A stretch of 64,000 nucleotides of DNA from Gilliamella sp. Occ3-1 (GTDB lineage: Bacteria; Pseudomonadota; Gammaproteobacteria; Enterobacterales; Orbaceae): NCBI RefSeq assembly GCF_001690655.1, contig NZ_LZHQ01000028.1, positions 62,001 through 126,000 on the forward strand, given 5' to 3'. Below are positions 1-9,106 of the stretch, in pieces; position 1 is the stretch's first letter, and every line of letters starts with the position of its first letter. Below the pieces are notes generated by a model, which was not told the origin of the DNA, searched no databases, and worked only from the letters and a program-made list of their open reading frames with translations. The translations under genes and the position numbers were made by a program.

Positions 1-1
1 T

Positions 2-829
2 CCAAAAGGAAAAATAACAGTTGAATCACTACCAGCATCAAGTGTTGATGTCTCACCAGATGAAGTAATGCTCGATATAAATCGGAAACCTCTGAGGCCT
101 CAGGAATTTGGCATTAAAATCAATAGTTATCTTGAAATCGATATTGGAGATAAAGTTGTCGTCGATGCATTTGGGCTAAAGGCATCACTTAAAGGTAACT
201 TAATTGCAGCACAAACTAATAAAGGACTTGATCTACATGGTGAAGTTTTGACTCCAACAGGTCGATTCCATGCCTATGGACAGGATTTGGTTATTCATAA
301 AGGTATCATTACTTTTTCAGGATCGGCAGATCAAGCTACACTCGATATTGAAGCAATTCGTAATCCAGAGGCAATGGAAAATAGCAATATCATGGCAGGA
401 ATTCGTATTACAGGATCTTCTGAATCGCCAAAAATTGAAGTATTTTCAGATCCCGCCATGTCACAGCAAGAAGCGCTCTCTTACTTAATCCGTGGACAAG
501 GTCTTGATAGTGCAGAACAAAACGATAGCGATATGATGACAGCATTGCTGGTTGGTATTGGCACAGCGAAAACAGGTAAATATATTGGCGATATTGGTAA
601 TGTATTTGGTATTAAAAATCTAACACTTGATACTCAAGGTGCTGGTAATAACTCTAAAGTTGTGGTTAGTGGCTACATATTACCTAATTTACAACTTAAA
701 TATGGTGTAGGTATATTTGATTCGCTGGCAACCTTTACTTTGCGTTACAGACTAATGCCTAGTCTCTATTTAGACGCTACATCAAGCTTAGCGCAAACAC
801 TGGATCTGATTTATCAATTTGATTTTTAA
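2..829 (+). CDS. tamB: TamB, translocation and assembly module, C-terminal part (5' truncated by window edge)
   Basis: The reading frame is open from the first bases of the window, so this is the 3' end of a longer gene; an internal ATG at 68 is not a start. TamB is a very large inner-membrane-anchored periplasmic protein that works with outer-membrane TamA in lipid transport and assembly of outer-membrane proteins. The visible part is the conserved C-terminal DUF490 region: beta-strand-rich, Gly/Asn-rich, with a run around GSSESPKIEVFSDPAMSQ followed by a final amphipathic beta segment ending DLIYQFDF, which matches the usual TamB terminus. tamA would be expected upstream, outside the window. 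Identification by family resemblance is firm; length and N-terminus cannot be judged. Confidence 0.93.
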   Translation, partial: PKGKITVESLPASSVDVSPDEVMLDINRKPLRPQEFGIKINSYLEIDIGDKVVVDAFGLKASLKGNLIAAQTNKGLDLHGEVLTPTGRFHAYGQDLVIHKGIITFSGSADQATLDIEAIRNPEAMENSNIMAGIRITGSSESPKIEVFSDPAMSQQEALSYLIRGQGLDSAEQNDSDMMTALLVGIGTAKTGKYIGDIGNVFGIKNLTLDTQGAGNNSKVVVSGYILPNLQLKYGVGIFDSLATFTLRYRLMPSLYLDATSSLAQTLDLIYQFDF

Positions 830-932
830 CATTAGCCCAAAGAACTCTATGTCATTACCTTATGCTGTATCTCAATGGAGTAAAATGCTAAAATCAGCCT
901 AGCCTAAAACGTGCACTAAGTTTTACGCTCTA

Positions 933-977
933 ATTAGTGCCAACGAACTCGCTTTTAGCGAGTTCTTTGGCGCTAAT
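933..977. terminator. Long stem-loop between convergent tamB and the lipoprotein gene
   Basis: A 20-bp stem with two mismatches (arms 933-952 and 958-977, loop TTTTA) lies between two convergent genes. It is positioned to end transcription from either side. The T-tract is weak on both strands, so it may instead act mainly as a 3' stabilising hairpin. Confidence 0.55.
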
Positions 978-1008
978 TTGTTCCTGTTTAACATGGAGCT
1001 ATATTAGG

Positions 1009-1938
1009 TTATTCTTCAATTTTTTTATCAAACCAAGAATACCCCATTCCTCTTTTCGTATAAGCATCCTTTACCTGACTACAAGGATATCCTTCTTTTA
1101 TTGCTTTTTGTAATTTACTTTCTTTATTCCAGTCTAATTTTTGAGATTTAATTGCTTCTAATTTATCTATGCATGAGTTATATGTAGTAATAAATTCCGC
1201 ATTATTTTCTGTATAGAATTTAATGTACTTATCATTTTCTTTTTTCCATGCTTTTTCCCAACTAATACTACAAACTGGTAAAAAAACTAGGTCATCTGCA
1301 CAGTATAGTGATTTTGTTGATTCAATGGTTTGGATATCAGCATTAGCTAATTCATCAGCCGCCTTTTCCTCTAACGCTTTTTCGGCAACACTACAATTAG
1401 AACCAGTTCTTTTATCTAATTTACATAAAGACTGCATTTTTTCTTTAATTTCATTAAAAGATAGTTGTTTTAACTCTTTTTTACCTTCATCTACTTGTTC
1501 TTTATAAATCGTTTCCCAAGCTTCACATTTCGGGCTTTTATTAAACGAAAAACTACTTTTACATTCATCTACCTTTAAGTATTCATTAACTGATTCGCCC
1601 CACGACATACCAGAAATTTGTTTTTTGATAGCACTCATTTCTGATTCTACTGCTTGTTTTCTTTCGTCTTCTTTCCGTTTCTTTTCTAATTCATATTTTA
1701 TCTTTTTGTCTTTTTTAATTGCAGACATTGCAGCACGACATTCAAGATCTTTTTCTATCTTTTCGATACCGCCTTTATCTCTTGCCATAAATGCCTTTTC
1801 TAGATCCTGATTACATTGCTCTACTTTTTTATTTGCTGAGTCTATATTGTTTAAATAATATTCCTCATTTTTTTCTTCACAACCAGTTAAAACCATAGCG
1901 GTGGTTAATATAATTAAAACGTTTTTTAAGGCCTTCAT
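1009..1938 (-). CDS. Lys/Glu-rich lipoprotein with EexN-like N-terminus, function unknown
   Basis: A 309-residue protein with a lipoprotein signal: a hydrophobic stretch ending in the lipobox VLTGC, so Cys20 would be lipidated. Glu at +2 and +3 suggests outer-membrane sorting is likely. The segment just after the Cys (EEYYLNN, then regularly spaced Cys in ECRAAMSAI) resembles the EexN entry-exclusion lipoprotein family pattern of YYL followed by a Cys pair and Ala-rich helix. The remainder is highly charged, predicted helical and probably coiled coil, with several more Cys residues (for example KTSF-adjacent and LYCADD) that could form disulfides. It stands alone; the upstream region carries a copy of a dispersed repeat. 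No conjugation genes are nearby, so an entry-exclusion role is not implied. Function unknown. Confidence 0.75.
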   Translation of the reverse strand: MKALKNVLIILTTAMVLTGCEEKNEEYYLNNIDSANKKVEQCNQDLEKAFMARDKGGIEKIEKDLECRAAMSAIKKDKKIKYELEKKRKEDERKQAVESEMSAIKKQISGMSWGESVNEYLKVDECKSSFSFNKSPKCEAWETIYKEQVDEGKKELKQLSFNEIKEKMQSLCKLDKRTGSNCSVAEKALEEKAADELANADIQTIESTKSLYCADDLVFLPVCSISWEKAWKKENDKYIKFYTENNAEFITTYNSCIDKLEAIKSQKLDWNKESKLQKAIKEGYPCSQVKDAYTKRGMGYSWFDKKIEE

Positions 1939-2054
1939 CTATTCTCCTATTTAACTTACTTTTATTTTCATAAGTATAATATAAATAATAAATTGTTATT
2001 ATTGGTTAATATTTTATATGAATTACCTTACCATTTCTAGAAAATTACTTAATA

Positions 2055-2118
2055 GTGCAAATTACTCATGTTGTTTATCTAATTTGCGAAAAGACTGTAA
2101 CAAATATACATAAAAACA
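2055..2118 (+). repeat. Dispersed repeat, diverged copy A
   Basis: About 60 bp that align by eye with the repeat near 47187-47243 (same order of blocks: GTG..AATTACTCA, GTTG.TTA, AATTTG..AAA, CTGTAA, AATATACATAAAAA). The internal dyad is degraded in this copy. It sits between the lipoprotein gene and mnmD. Confidence 0.5.
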
Positions 2119-2121
2119 TAC

Positions 2122-2829
2122 TCACTTATAGCCAACTAACATTTCACGTTTTGAACCAAATCCTTTTCGTTTTTGAACGATAAATCCTGCATTAATAAAA
2201 TGACGACGAACAAATCCTGCTGCAGTAAAAGTAGCAAAACTACCGCCAGATGCTGTCAGGCTAAAACAATTTTTAAATAAACGTTCTGTCCACATATCAG
2301 GATTCTTAGCTGGTGAAAACCCATCAAAAAACCAAGCATCAATCAAAACATTTTGCTTTGTTAAAAAATCTGAAAAATTGCTAATATCATCATTACATAT
2401 CTTTAAACTAACATCGTCAAACTGGAAAGTAGAATCAATTAAAAAAGCCTGAAGTCGTTTTGATAACGAAAGTAATATTTTACTTTTAAAAAACACATTA
2501 TTATGAATCTTTATTAATTCATCTAACGATAACGGATACTTTTCAACACTAAAAAATGCAAGATGTTTAAGTCTATGATTCGGGTATTGACTTCTAAAAT
2601 GTAAAAATTTTTCCCATAAAATCAAAAAACTTAGCCCTGAACCAAAGCCTGTTTCGCCAACTATAAATGTATCTTGCTTATGATTCAAAAAACGCTGACG
2701 TAAATCATTACCTTCAATAAATACATATCTGGTTTCCTCAATTGCGCCTTCAGTATTAAAATAAACATCATCGAAATGGGTAGAGATAGGAGTTTGATTT
2801 TCGTCCCAAGTTATAGTTGGTTTATACAT
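2122..2829 (-). CDS. mnmD: Stand-alone MnmD-type tRNA (mnm5s2U34)-methyltransferase (MnmC N-terminal half only)
   Basis: Matches the N-terminal SAM-dependent methyltransferase half of MnmC, which methylates 5-aminomethyluridine at tRNA wobble position 34. Visible markers are FDDVYF, EETRYVF, the SAM loop GETGFGSGLSFL, DAWFFDGFSPAKNPDMW, ATFTAAGFVRR and KRKGFGSKREML. In E. coli the chain continues about 400 residues into an FAD oxidoreductase; here a stop follows immediately after the methyltransferase (KREMLVGYK) and the next 80 bp carry no oxidase remnant. I place the start at the ATG at 2829, since an AAAGG sits 6 bases ahead of it; the ATG two codons upstream has no room for a ribosome site. 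Divergent from plsC. Confidence 0.88.
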   Translation of the reverse strand: MYKPTITWDENQTPISTHFDDVYFNTEGAIEETRYVFIEGNDLRQRFLNHKQDTFIVGETGFGSGLSFLILWEKFLHFRSQYPNHRLKHLAFFSVEKYPLSLDELIKIHNNVFFKSKILLSLSKRLQAFLIDSTFQFDDVSLKICNDDISNFSDFLTKQNVLIDAWFFDGFSPAKNPDMWTERLFKNCFSLTASGGSFATFTAAGFVRRHFINAGFIVQKRKGFGSKREMLVGYK

Positions 2830-2915
2830 AATCATCCTTTAGAAGAAGCCGTTAACGAACTGTATATTAGCTTAGATTAAGTATATAATACGTAAATTAA
2901 CTTATGAGGTAAATT

Positions 2916-3647
2916 ATGCTATTTCTTTTTCGCTTAATTAGTGGTGTTATAATTGGTATTATTGTTTGTGTATTAGGCGTCATTTTTTGCCTATTTAACC
3001 CAAGAAATCCCAAGAACGTAGCAAGATTTGCTCATTTATTTAGTTTTTTCTTTAAACCTATATTGGGTGTAAAAGTTGATACTCGCACTATCCCTAATAT
3101 CAATAAAATAGCTAGCTGTATCTATATTGCTAATCATCAAGATAACTATGATATAGTTGTAGCGGGTGATGTTGTGCAATCTAAAACGGTAACAGTAGGA
3201 AAAAAAAGTCTAGCTTGGATTCCTTTTTTTGGGCAACTTTATTACCTTACAGGTAACATTCTTATTGACCGAAACAATAAATCAAAAGCTCACGATACAA
3301 TTGGGCAAGTTGTTAATGAAATTAAAAAGCGTGGCATATCTATTTGGATGTTTCCTGAGGGTACTCGTAGCCGTGGACGGGGATTATTACCGTTTAAAAC
3401 AGGTGCTTTTAAAGCTGCCATTGCTGCTGGAGTACCAATTGTGCCGATCTGTGTATCGCAAACCAATAATATTAAATTAAACCGCCTAAATAATGGACAT
3501 ATCATTGTTGAAATGTTAGAACCTATCGAAACAAAAAATCTTGGCAAAGAGGATACTAGAGTCTTAATGGAACAGTGCTATAGCCTAATGGCAACTAAAA
3601 TAGCGCAAATAAATGCTGAAGCAAAACAACTAAACAATCAAAAATAA
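2916..3647 (+). CDS. plsC: 1-acyl-sn-glycerol-3-phosphate acyltransferase
   Basis: PlsC converts lysophosphatidic acid to phosphatidic acid at the inner membrane, the second acylation of phospholipid synthesis. The 243-residue length is typical. An N-terminal hydrophobic segment (about residues 5-28) is the membrane anchor. The catalytic HX4D motif is NHQDNYD (His74-Asp79) and the second substrate motif is FPEGTRSRG near residue 146, with IPVVPI-like block VPIVPI following. The start has AGGTAAATT upstream (AGG 9 bases before ATG). cmoM follows 3 bases after the stop, suggesting co-transcription. Confidence 0.95.
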   Translation: MLFLFRLISGVIIGIIVCVLGVIFCLFNPRNPKNVARFAHLFSFFFKPILGVKVDTRTIPNINKIASCIYIANHQDNYDIVVAGDVVQSKTVTVGKKSLAWIPFFGQLYYLTGNILIDRNNKSKAHDTIGQVVNEIKKRGISIWMFPEGTRSRGRGLLPFKTGAFKAAIAAGVPIVPICVSQTNNIKLNRLNNGHIIVEMLEPIETKNLGKEDTRVLMEQCYSLMATKIAQINAEAKQLNNQK

Positions 3648-3650
3648 TTC

Positions 3651-4433
3651 ATGAATAAACAAGATCGTAATTTTGATGATATCAGCAATAAATTTGCACA
3701 AAATATTTATGGCACAACCAAAGGTCAAATTCGCGAAGCAGTAGTATGGCAAGAATTAGAAAAAGTTTTAGCTACCTATCCACACAATAAATCATTAAAT
3801 ATTCTAGATGCTGGTGGAGGACAAGGTCAGCTCGCCTGTCGGCTGGCCAAACTTGGGCATCAAGTAACGCTTTGCGATATCTCTGAACAAATGCTAGAAC
3901 TGGCAAAACAAAAAGCTCAATCCGAAAAGATAAATATAGATTGTCTTTGTTGCCCTATTCAGCAGCTTGATAACTTAATAAACAAACAGTTTGATTTAGT
4001 CATTTGTCATGCTGTATTAGAGTGGGTTGCTGAACCAATTGAATTAATAAAATCATTAAAACAACACCTTAAATCTGATGGTTTTTTATCGTTAATGTTT
4101 TATAACTATCATGCGCTTTTGTTTAAAACGGTCACATTAGGCAATTTTGGTTACACAAAATCAGGGTTAGCTAAGCGTAAGAAAAAGACACTTTCTCCCG
4201 ATTATCCAAGAGTTCCAACAGACGTATATCACTGGCTTACACAACTTGATTTTGATATTTTGCAAAAAACGGGGATTCGTATTTTCCATGACTATCTAAT
4301 CAACAAATCCAAAGCAGAAACTCATTTTGAACAACTATTAGAACTTGAACAAAAATACTGCCAAACTGAACCTTATCTTAATTTAGCAAGATATATATTA
4401 GTTACTGCAAAAAATAAAATGAATTCACAATAA
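3651..4433 (+). CDS. cmoM: tRNA 5-carboxymethoxyuridine methyltransferase CmoM
   Basis: SAM-dependent class I methyltransferase that makes the methyl ester of cmo5U34 in certain tRNAs (formerly SmtA). Family signature is strong: RNFDDIS.KFAQNIYGTTKGQ at the N-terminus, the SAM loop LDAGGGQGQLA, the HAVLEWVAEP block, LMFYNYHALL and the C-terminal TLSPDYPRVPTDVY and HDYL segments all match E. coli CmoM in order, at near equal length (260 aa). Lies 3 bases after plsC, likely the same transcript. With mnmD next door, two wobble-uridine modification enzymes are clustered here. Confidence 0.93.
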   Translation: MNKQDRNFDDISNKFAQNIYGTTKGQIREAVVWQELEKVLATYPHNKSLNILDAGGGQGQLACRLAKLGHQVTLCDISEQMLELAKQKAQSEKINIDCLCCPIQQLDNLINKQFDLVICHAVLEWVAEPIELIKSLKQHLKSDGFLSLMFYNYHALLFKTVTLGNFGYTKSGLAKRKKKTLSPDYPRVPTDVYHWLTQLDFDILQKTGIRIFHDYLINKSKAETHFEQLLELEQKYCQTEPYLNLARYILVTAKNKMNSQ

Positions 4434-4530
4434 ACTCTTTTTACTCATGCTTTTTTAAATGAGCACTCGTAAAATTTATCATAAATCGTTATTATAAGCA
4501 GATTAGTTTTATTGATTAAGGAAAATAATC

Positions 4531-5457
4531 ATGATTGTTGTAACGGGCGGTGCTGGGTTCATTGGTAGTAATATTGTTAAAGGTTTGAATGACCTTGGGC
4601 ATAAAGATATTTTAGTGGTTGATGATCTAACTGACGGCACTAAATTTTCTAATCTAGCTGATCTAGATATTGCCGATTATATGGACAAAGATGAGTTCAT
4701 CGCAGCTATTATTAGTCATGAAGATCTTAATATTGAAGTTGTTTTTCATCAAGGTGCCTGTTCGTCAACCACAGAATGGGATGGCAAATTTATGATGGAA
4801 AATAACTATGACTATTCTAAAGACTTGTTGCATTACTGTCTCGATTTCAATATTCCATTTTTATATGCTTCATCAGCCGCTACTTATGGTGGGCGCAGTG
4901 ATAACTTTATTGAAGATCGCTCTTACGAAAAGCCATTAAACGTATATGGATATTCTAAATTCTTATTTGACCAATATGTGAGACAATTACTACCCCAAGC
5001 TAATTCGCCTATTTGTGGATTCCGTTATTTTAATGTCTATGGACCACGTGAATCACATAAAGGTAGCATGGCAAGTGTCGCATTTCATCTAAATGAACAA
5101 ATTAATAAAGGTGAAAAACCAAAACTCTTTGCAGGTAGTGAAAACTTTAAACGTGACTTTATTTATGTTGGTGATGTCGTTGCGGTCAATTTATGGTTCT
5201 GGAAAAATAAAATATCAGGAATTTATAACTGTGGAACAGGTCGAGCAGAATCGTTCCAAGCTGTCGCTGATGCGGTTCTTACTTACCATAAAAAAGATGA
5301 AATTGATTATATCCCCTTTCCTGAACACCTAAAAGGACGGTATCAAAGCTATACCCAAGCAGATCTGACTAAATTTAGACAAACTAAATGCCCAATTGAA
5401 TTTAAAAATGTTGCAGAAGGAACTACTGAATATATGAAATGGCTTAATGAACAATAA
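4531..5457 (+). CDS. hldD: ADP-L-glycero-D-manno-heptose-6-epimerase
   Basis: HldD (RfaD) converts ADP-D-glycero-D-manno-heptose to the L,D epimer used to build the LPS inner core. It is a short-chain dehydrogenase-type epimerase: NAD(P)-binding [13 protein letters not shown] at the N-terminus, the catalytic Tyr-Lys pair in [24 protein letters not shown] and [11 protein letters not shown]. Length 308 aa is the family norm. An AAGGA lies about 9 bases ahead of the ATG. It heads a tight three-gene heptose block with waaF (15-base gap) and waaC, making substrate and then transferring it. Confidence 0.96.
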   Translation: MIVVTGGAGFIGSNIVKGLNDLGHKDILVVDDLTDGTKFSNLADLDIADYMDKDEFIAAIISHEDLNIEVVFHQGACSSTTEWDGKFMMENNYDYSKDLLHYCLDFNIPFLYASSAATYGGRSDNFIEDRSYEKPLNVYGYSKFLFDQYVRQLLPQANSPICGFRYFNVYGPRESHKGSMASVAFHLNEQINKGEKPKLFAGSENFKRDFIYVGDVVAVNLWFWKNKISGIYNCGTGRAESFQAVADAVLTYHKKDEIDYIPFPEHLKGRYQSYTQADLTKFRQTKCPIEFKNVAEGTTEYMKWLNEQ

Positions 5458-5472
5458 GATGGAATTGATTAA

Positions 5473-6522
5473 ATGAAAACACTCATTATTGGTCCTTCAT
5501 GGGTTGGCGATATGATGATGTCGCAAAGCCTGTATCGTACATTAAAACAACTTGATTCTAATAACGAAATTGATGTTTTAGCGCCGGCTTGGTGTCGAGC
5601 GCTATTAAATAAAATGCCAGAAGTGAATCAAGCAATTGCAATGCCATTAGGCCATGGTGAGTTTGCTTTAAAAAAACGTCATGAAATAGGTAAATCACTG
5701 CGTGATAACCATTATGATCAGGCTATTGTATTACCTAATTCATTCAAATCAGCATTGATTCCATTTTTTGCCAAAATTCCTAAACGTACAGGTTGGAAAG
5801 GCGAGATGCGTTATGGTTTATTAAATGATCTTCGTAAACTTGATAAGCAAGCATTTCCGTTGATGGTTGAACGCTATATTGCTCTTGCTTATCCTGATAG
5901 ACAGATTCATTCGGCTTCCGATTTACCACAACCACTACTATGGCCAAAACTCAATGTCGAACAAGATGAAATAACCCAAGCTCTTTCAACTTTTACTATA
6001 ACACAAGATGAACCATTAATTGGCTTTTGTCCTGGTGCTGAATTTGGCCCTGCAAAACGCTGGCCCGATTATCATTACGCGGCACTTGCTGATATGCTAG
6101 TTAAACAGCACGCTAAAATTATTATTTTTGGGTCCCAAAATGATCGTGAAGTAGGAGAAAAAATTATTGCTAAAATGATACATCGCGATAAATGTATCAA
6201 TCTAGCAGGTCAAACACAATTAGAACAAGCTGTTAACCTAATTGCTGCTTGTAAAGCCATTGTGACTAATGACTCTGGACTAATGCATGTTGCAGCAGCT
6301 TTAGACAGACCACTGGTTGCTCTTTATGGGCCAAGTAGTCCAGATTTTACCCCTCCACTATCAGATAAAGCTGAAGTTATTCGTTTAATTACCGGATACC
6401 ACCGTGTTCGTAAAGGCGATGCAGAACAAGGTTACCATCAAAGCCTGATCGATATTAAACCCGATATTGTTTTCGAAACCTTGATGAAACTCATCATGCG
6501 CTGTAAGAAGAGTAATGAATAA
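5473..6522 (+). CDS. waaF: LPS heptosyltransferase II
   Basis: Glycosyltransferase family 9 enzyme adding the second heptose to the LPS inner core at the cytoplasmic face of the inner membrane. Features: N-terminal IIGPSWVGDMMMSQ acceptor-side motif, GCPGAEFGPAKRWP-like donor-site segment (CPGAEFGPAKRWP), and the nucleotide-sugar segment IVTNDSGLMHVAAAL with the conserved TNDSG, followed by VALYGPSSP. 349 aa is typical of RfaF. The stop overlaps the waaC start by one base, indicating translational coupling. Confidence 0.95.
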   Translation: MKTLIIGPSWVGDMMMSQSLYRTLKQLDSNNEIDVLAPAWCRALLNKMPEVNQAIAMPLGHGEFALKKRHEIGKSLRDNHYDQAIVLPNSFKSALIPFFAKIPKRTGWKGEMRYGLLNDLRKLDKQAFPLMVERYIALAYPDRQIHSASDLPQPLLWPKLNVEQDEITQALSTFTITQDEPLIGFCPGAEFGPAKRWPDYHYAALADMLVKQHAKIIIFGSQNDREVGEKIIAKMIHRDKCINLAGQTQLEQAVNLIAACKAIVTNDSGLMHVAAALDRPLVALYGPSSPDFTPPLSDKAEVIRLITGYHRVRKGDAEQGYHQSLIDIKPDIVFETLMKLIMRCKKSNE

Positions 6523-7484
6523 TGAGAGTATTAGTGGTTAAAACATCATCCATGGGGGATGTACTTCATTCTTTACCAGCATTAACTGATGCTGCTAACA
6601 ATTTACCAAATATATCCTTTGATTGGGTAGTAGAAGAAAATTTTGCCCAAATACCTAGTTGGCACTTTGCTGTAAACCAAGTGATACCGGTTGCAATAAG
6701 ACGCTGGCGAAAAAATTGGTTCGCTAAAGCAATTCGTCAAGAGCGCCATGATTTTATTGATACCTTAAGACGACAACATTATGATGTGATTATTGATGCA
6801 CAAGGACTCATTAAAAGTGCGTTTCTTATTACTCGTAAAGCACGGGGTATTAAACACGGTTTGGATCGCAAAAGTATCAAAGAACCAATTGCTAGTTGGT
6901 TTTATGATGTAAAACACAATGTACCTAAACAAATGCATGCTATTGAACGCGTTAGATTACTGTTTGCAAAAAGCCTACAATATAAATTACCTGATTCAAT
7001 GGGTGATTATGCAATTGCGCGTCACTTTTTATCTTCATTACCTATCGATAATCAGCAATATCTGATTTTTTTACACGCAACAACACGAGATGAAAAGCAC
7101 TGGAGTGAAGATGCTTGGCGGAAATTAATTAAATTAGTTGAGCCGACTGGGTTAAAAATAAAATTACCTTGGGGAGCACCACATGAGCAAGCACGAGCAA
7201 TTCGTCTAGCACAAGGATTCCAACACGTAGAGGTACTTCCCAAACTTTCACTTTCTGATATAGCAACCGTTATTGCGGGAGCAAAAGCCGTTGTTTCGGT
7301 AGATACTGGTTTAAGTCATCTAACCGCTGCACTAGATCGTCCGAATTTTACTTTATTTGGCAAAACCGATCCAAAATTAATTGGTGGCTATGGAAAAAAT
7401 CAATTTAGCATTATCTCAAATGAAAAATGTATGCAAACCATTCAAGCCGAGCAAGTTTACAAACAATTAGCTGGCTTTTTATAA
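6522..7484 (+). CDS. waaC: LPS heptosyltransferase I
   Basis: Glycosyltransferase family 9 enzyme that adds the first heptose to Kdo2-lipid A. N-terminal VLVVKTSSMGDVLHSLPAL is diagnostic of RfaC (KTSSMGDVLH), followed by DAQGLIKSA, the LHATTRDEKHW donor segment and the C-terminal VSVDTGLSHLTAALD motif, in which the D and H are the expected sugar-nucleotide ligands. 320 aa is the normal length. The ATG overlaps the waaF stop by one base. Confidence 0.95.
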   Translation: MRVLVVKTSSMGDVLHSLPALTDAANNLPNISFDWVVEENFAQIPSWHFAVNQVIPVAIRRWRKNWFAKAIRQERHDFIDTLRRQHYDVIIDAQGLIKSAFLITRKARGIKHGLDRKSIKEPIASWFYDVKHNVPKQMHAIERVRLLFAKSLQYKLPDSMGDYAIARHFLSSLPIDNQQYLIFLHATTRDEKHWSEDAWRKLIKLVEPTGLKIKLPWGAPHEQARAIRLAQGFQHVEVLPKLSLSDIATVIAGAKAVVSVDTGLSHLTAALDRPNFTLFGKTDPKLIGGYGKNQFSIISNEKCMQTIQAEQVYKQLAGFL

Positions 7485-7497
7485 GTGAAATAAAAAA

Positions 7498-7707
7498 ATG
7501 AATTTAATGAATAAATATAGCGATCTTATTTATGAAAAATACGCACAAATTGGCAGTAATGATCTCGGTTATATTGATGATGCCTTAGGTGCTGTTATGC
7601 AAGTATTAGACGAAGTTGTTCGTAACGAAAATGTCCCACAAGAACTAAAAGATAAAGCCGCTTATGCAGCGGCTAATTTACTGATCAGCGACTTTGATGT
7701 TAAATAG
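7498..7707 (+). CDS. yaeP: UPF0253 family small protein YaeP
   Basis: A 69-residue soluble protein matching the YaeP/UPF0253 family: YSDLIYEKYAQIGSNDLGY, DALGAVMQVL and the highly conserved KAAYAAANLLISD. The biochemical role of this family is not known. It begins 13 bases after waaC and may share its transcript, an arrangement that does not correspond to its E. coli neighbours. Its 3' end overlaps the convergent sensor kinase gene by 8 bases. A second ATG three codons in (7507) could be used as start. Confidence 0.85.
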   Translation: MNLMNKYSDLIYEKYAQIGSNDLGYIDDALGAVMQVLDEVVRNENVPQELKDKAAYAAANLLISDFDVK

Positions 7708-9106
7708 TGGTTGGTAAATTAATAATAAAACGGGTTGATTGCTCATCAGACTCAGCGTAAATTGAACCTTTGTGTGTTTCAATAATGGATTTGACGATAG
7801 CAAGCCCTATTCCTGTGCCCGAACTATCATTACGATGACGTGATTCGTCAACTCGATAAAACCGATCAAAAAGGTGTGGCAAATGTTTACTGTCAACTTT
7901 CTTGCCTGGATTAGAAATAATGATTCGAACGCGCTTTTCACTTACTTGACTTAAAGTTATAGTAGTTGTTTGATTTTCAGGTGTATAACGGATTGCATTG
8001 GATAAAATATTACTGATTGCCCTACTTAACATCATCTTATCACCTTGAATATGAGAACAATTACCTTCAAGATTAATAGCAATATTCTTCTCATCGGTAA
8101 GTGGCTCAAAATATTCACACATTATTGTTATCAAGCTATGTAAATCAATATCGATTAAATTAGGCACCAATTGATGATTATCTGCTTGTGCTAAAAATAG
8201 CATATCAGAAATCATCTGCGACATTTTTTCGTATTCTTCTAAATTAGAATATAAAATCTCACGATATTCATTAGTCGTTCTGGCATTACTCAGTACTATT
8301 TGCGTTTGAGTTGTTAAATTGGTAATAGGCGTTCGCATCTCATGAGCAATATCCGCTGTAAAATTACGTTGCCGTTCAAACACATCCTCCATTCGATTAA
8401 GCATATCATTAAATGCTTTCACTAAACTGACGTATTTAATTGGTACTAAAGAAGTAGGAATACGGTAATTGAGACTTTTAAAATTAATCTTTTCGATTCT
8501 TTTAATCAACCGATTAATCGGTTTTTGAGTAAAATAGACACTAACAAATGAGCCAATTAAAGCCAAAATACAAGCAATAGCAATAAGCAACCCTAAACCA
8601 TCGTGTAATCGCCGAATGAACTCAAGATGTAAATCACGACCGACAGCAACTATGGTGGTATATTGTCTATCATTTTCAATAGCGACACGAGAAGCTGCAA
8701 CTCGATATGATGCTTTATCTTGATTCCAAATATCAGTTCTGTGATTTTCAATTATAGTATCAAAATCAATATAATTTTTAGCAACGGTTAGATTGGGACC
8801 ACGTGTTCGATAAACAATTTTACCATTCTCATCAATGATATAAACAAATAGACGGTGATGTCCAGTCAAAATTAATAATAAATTTTGAATAAATTCGTCA
8901 CGATTCTCATCTGGAGAATAATAAACAAGTTCACGTTCTATAGAATCAATAACCGAATTAAGTTCAGATACATTTTGTTGGATCGAAATTTTCTCAAAAG
9001 AACGTTCAATAAAAAAACTAAAGCAATAAAGTAAGCCACAAGTTAATAAACAAACAATAAGAGGCAAACGAAACGAAATTAACTTATTCTGCTTCATCCA
9101 AGACAT
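7700..9106 (-). CDS. CusS/CopS-type sensor histidine kinase
   Basis: A 468-residue inner-membrane histidine kinase. Order of parts: TM1 (about residues 12-32), a roughly 130-residue periplasmic sensor region, TM2 (about 172-194), HAMP linker ([14 protein letters not shown]), dimerisation/phosphoacceptor motif [17 protein letters not shown] box NAIRYTPEN, and G boxes ending [18 protein letters not shown]. The heavy-metal sensor group (CusS, SilS, CopS) has this layout and the close resemblance of HEMRTPI and [11 protein letters not shown] segments. The signal cannot be read from sequence: no copper or silver efflux genes adjoin it. It overlaps the response regulator by 23 bases, so the pair is translated from one transcript, regulator first. 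Confidence 0.87.
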   Translation of the reverse strand: MSWMKQNKLISFRLPLIVCLLTCGLLYCFSFFIERSFEKISIQQNVSELNSVIDSIERELVYYSPDENRDEFIQNLLLILTGHHRLFVYIIDENGKIVYRTRGPNLTVAKNYIDFDTIIENHRTDIWNQDKASYRVAASRVAIENDRQYTTIVAVGRDLHLEFIRRLHDGLGLLIAIACILALIGSFVSVYFTQKPINRLIKRIEKINFKSLNYRIPTSLVPIKYVSLVKAFNDMLNRMEDVFERQRNFTADIAHEMRTPITNLTTQTQIVLSNARTTNEYREILYSNLEEYEKMSQMISDMLFLAQADNHQLVPNLIDIDLHSLITIMCEYFEPLTDEKNIAINLEGNCSHIQGDKMMLSRAISNILSNAIRYTPENQTTTITLSQVSEKRVRIIISNPGKKVDSKHLPHLFDRFYRVDESRHRNDSSGTGIGLAIVKSIIETHKGSIYAESDEQSTRFIINLPTTI

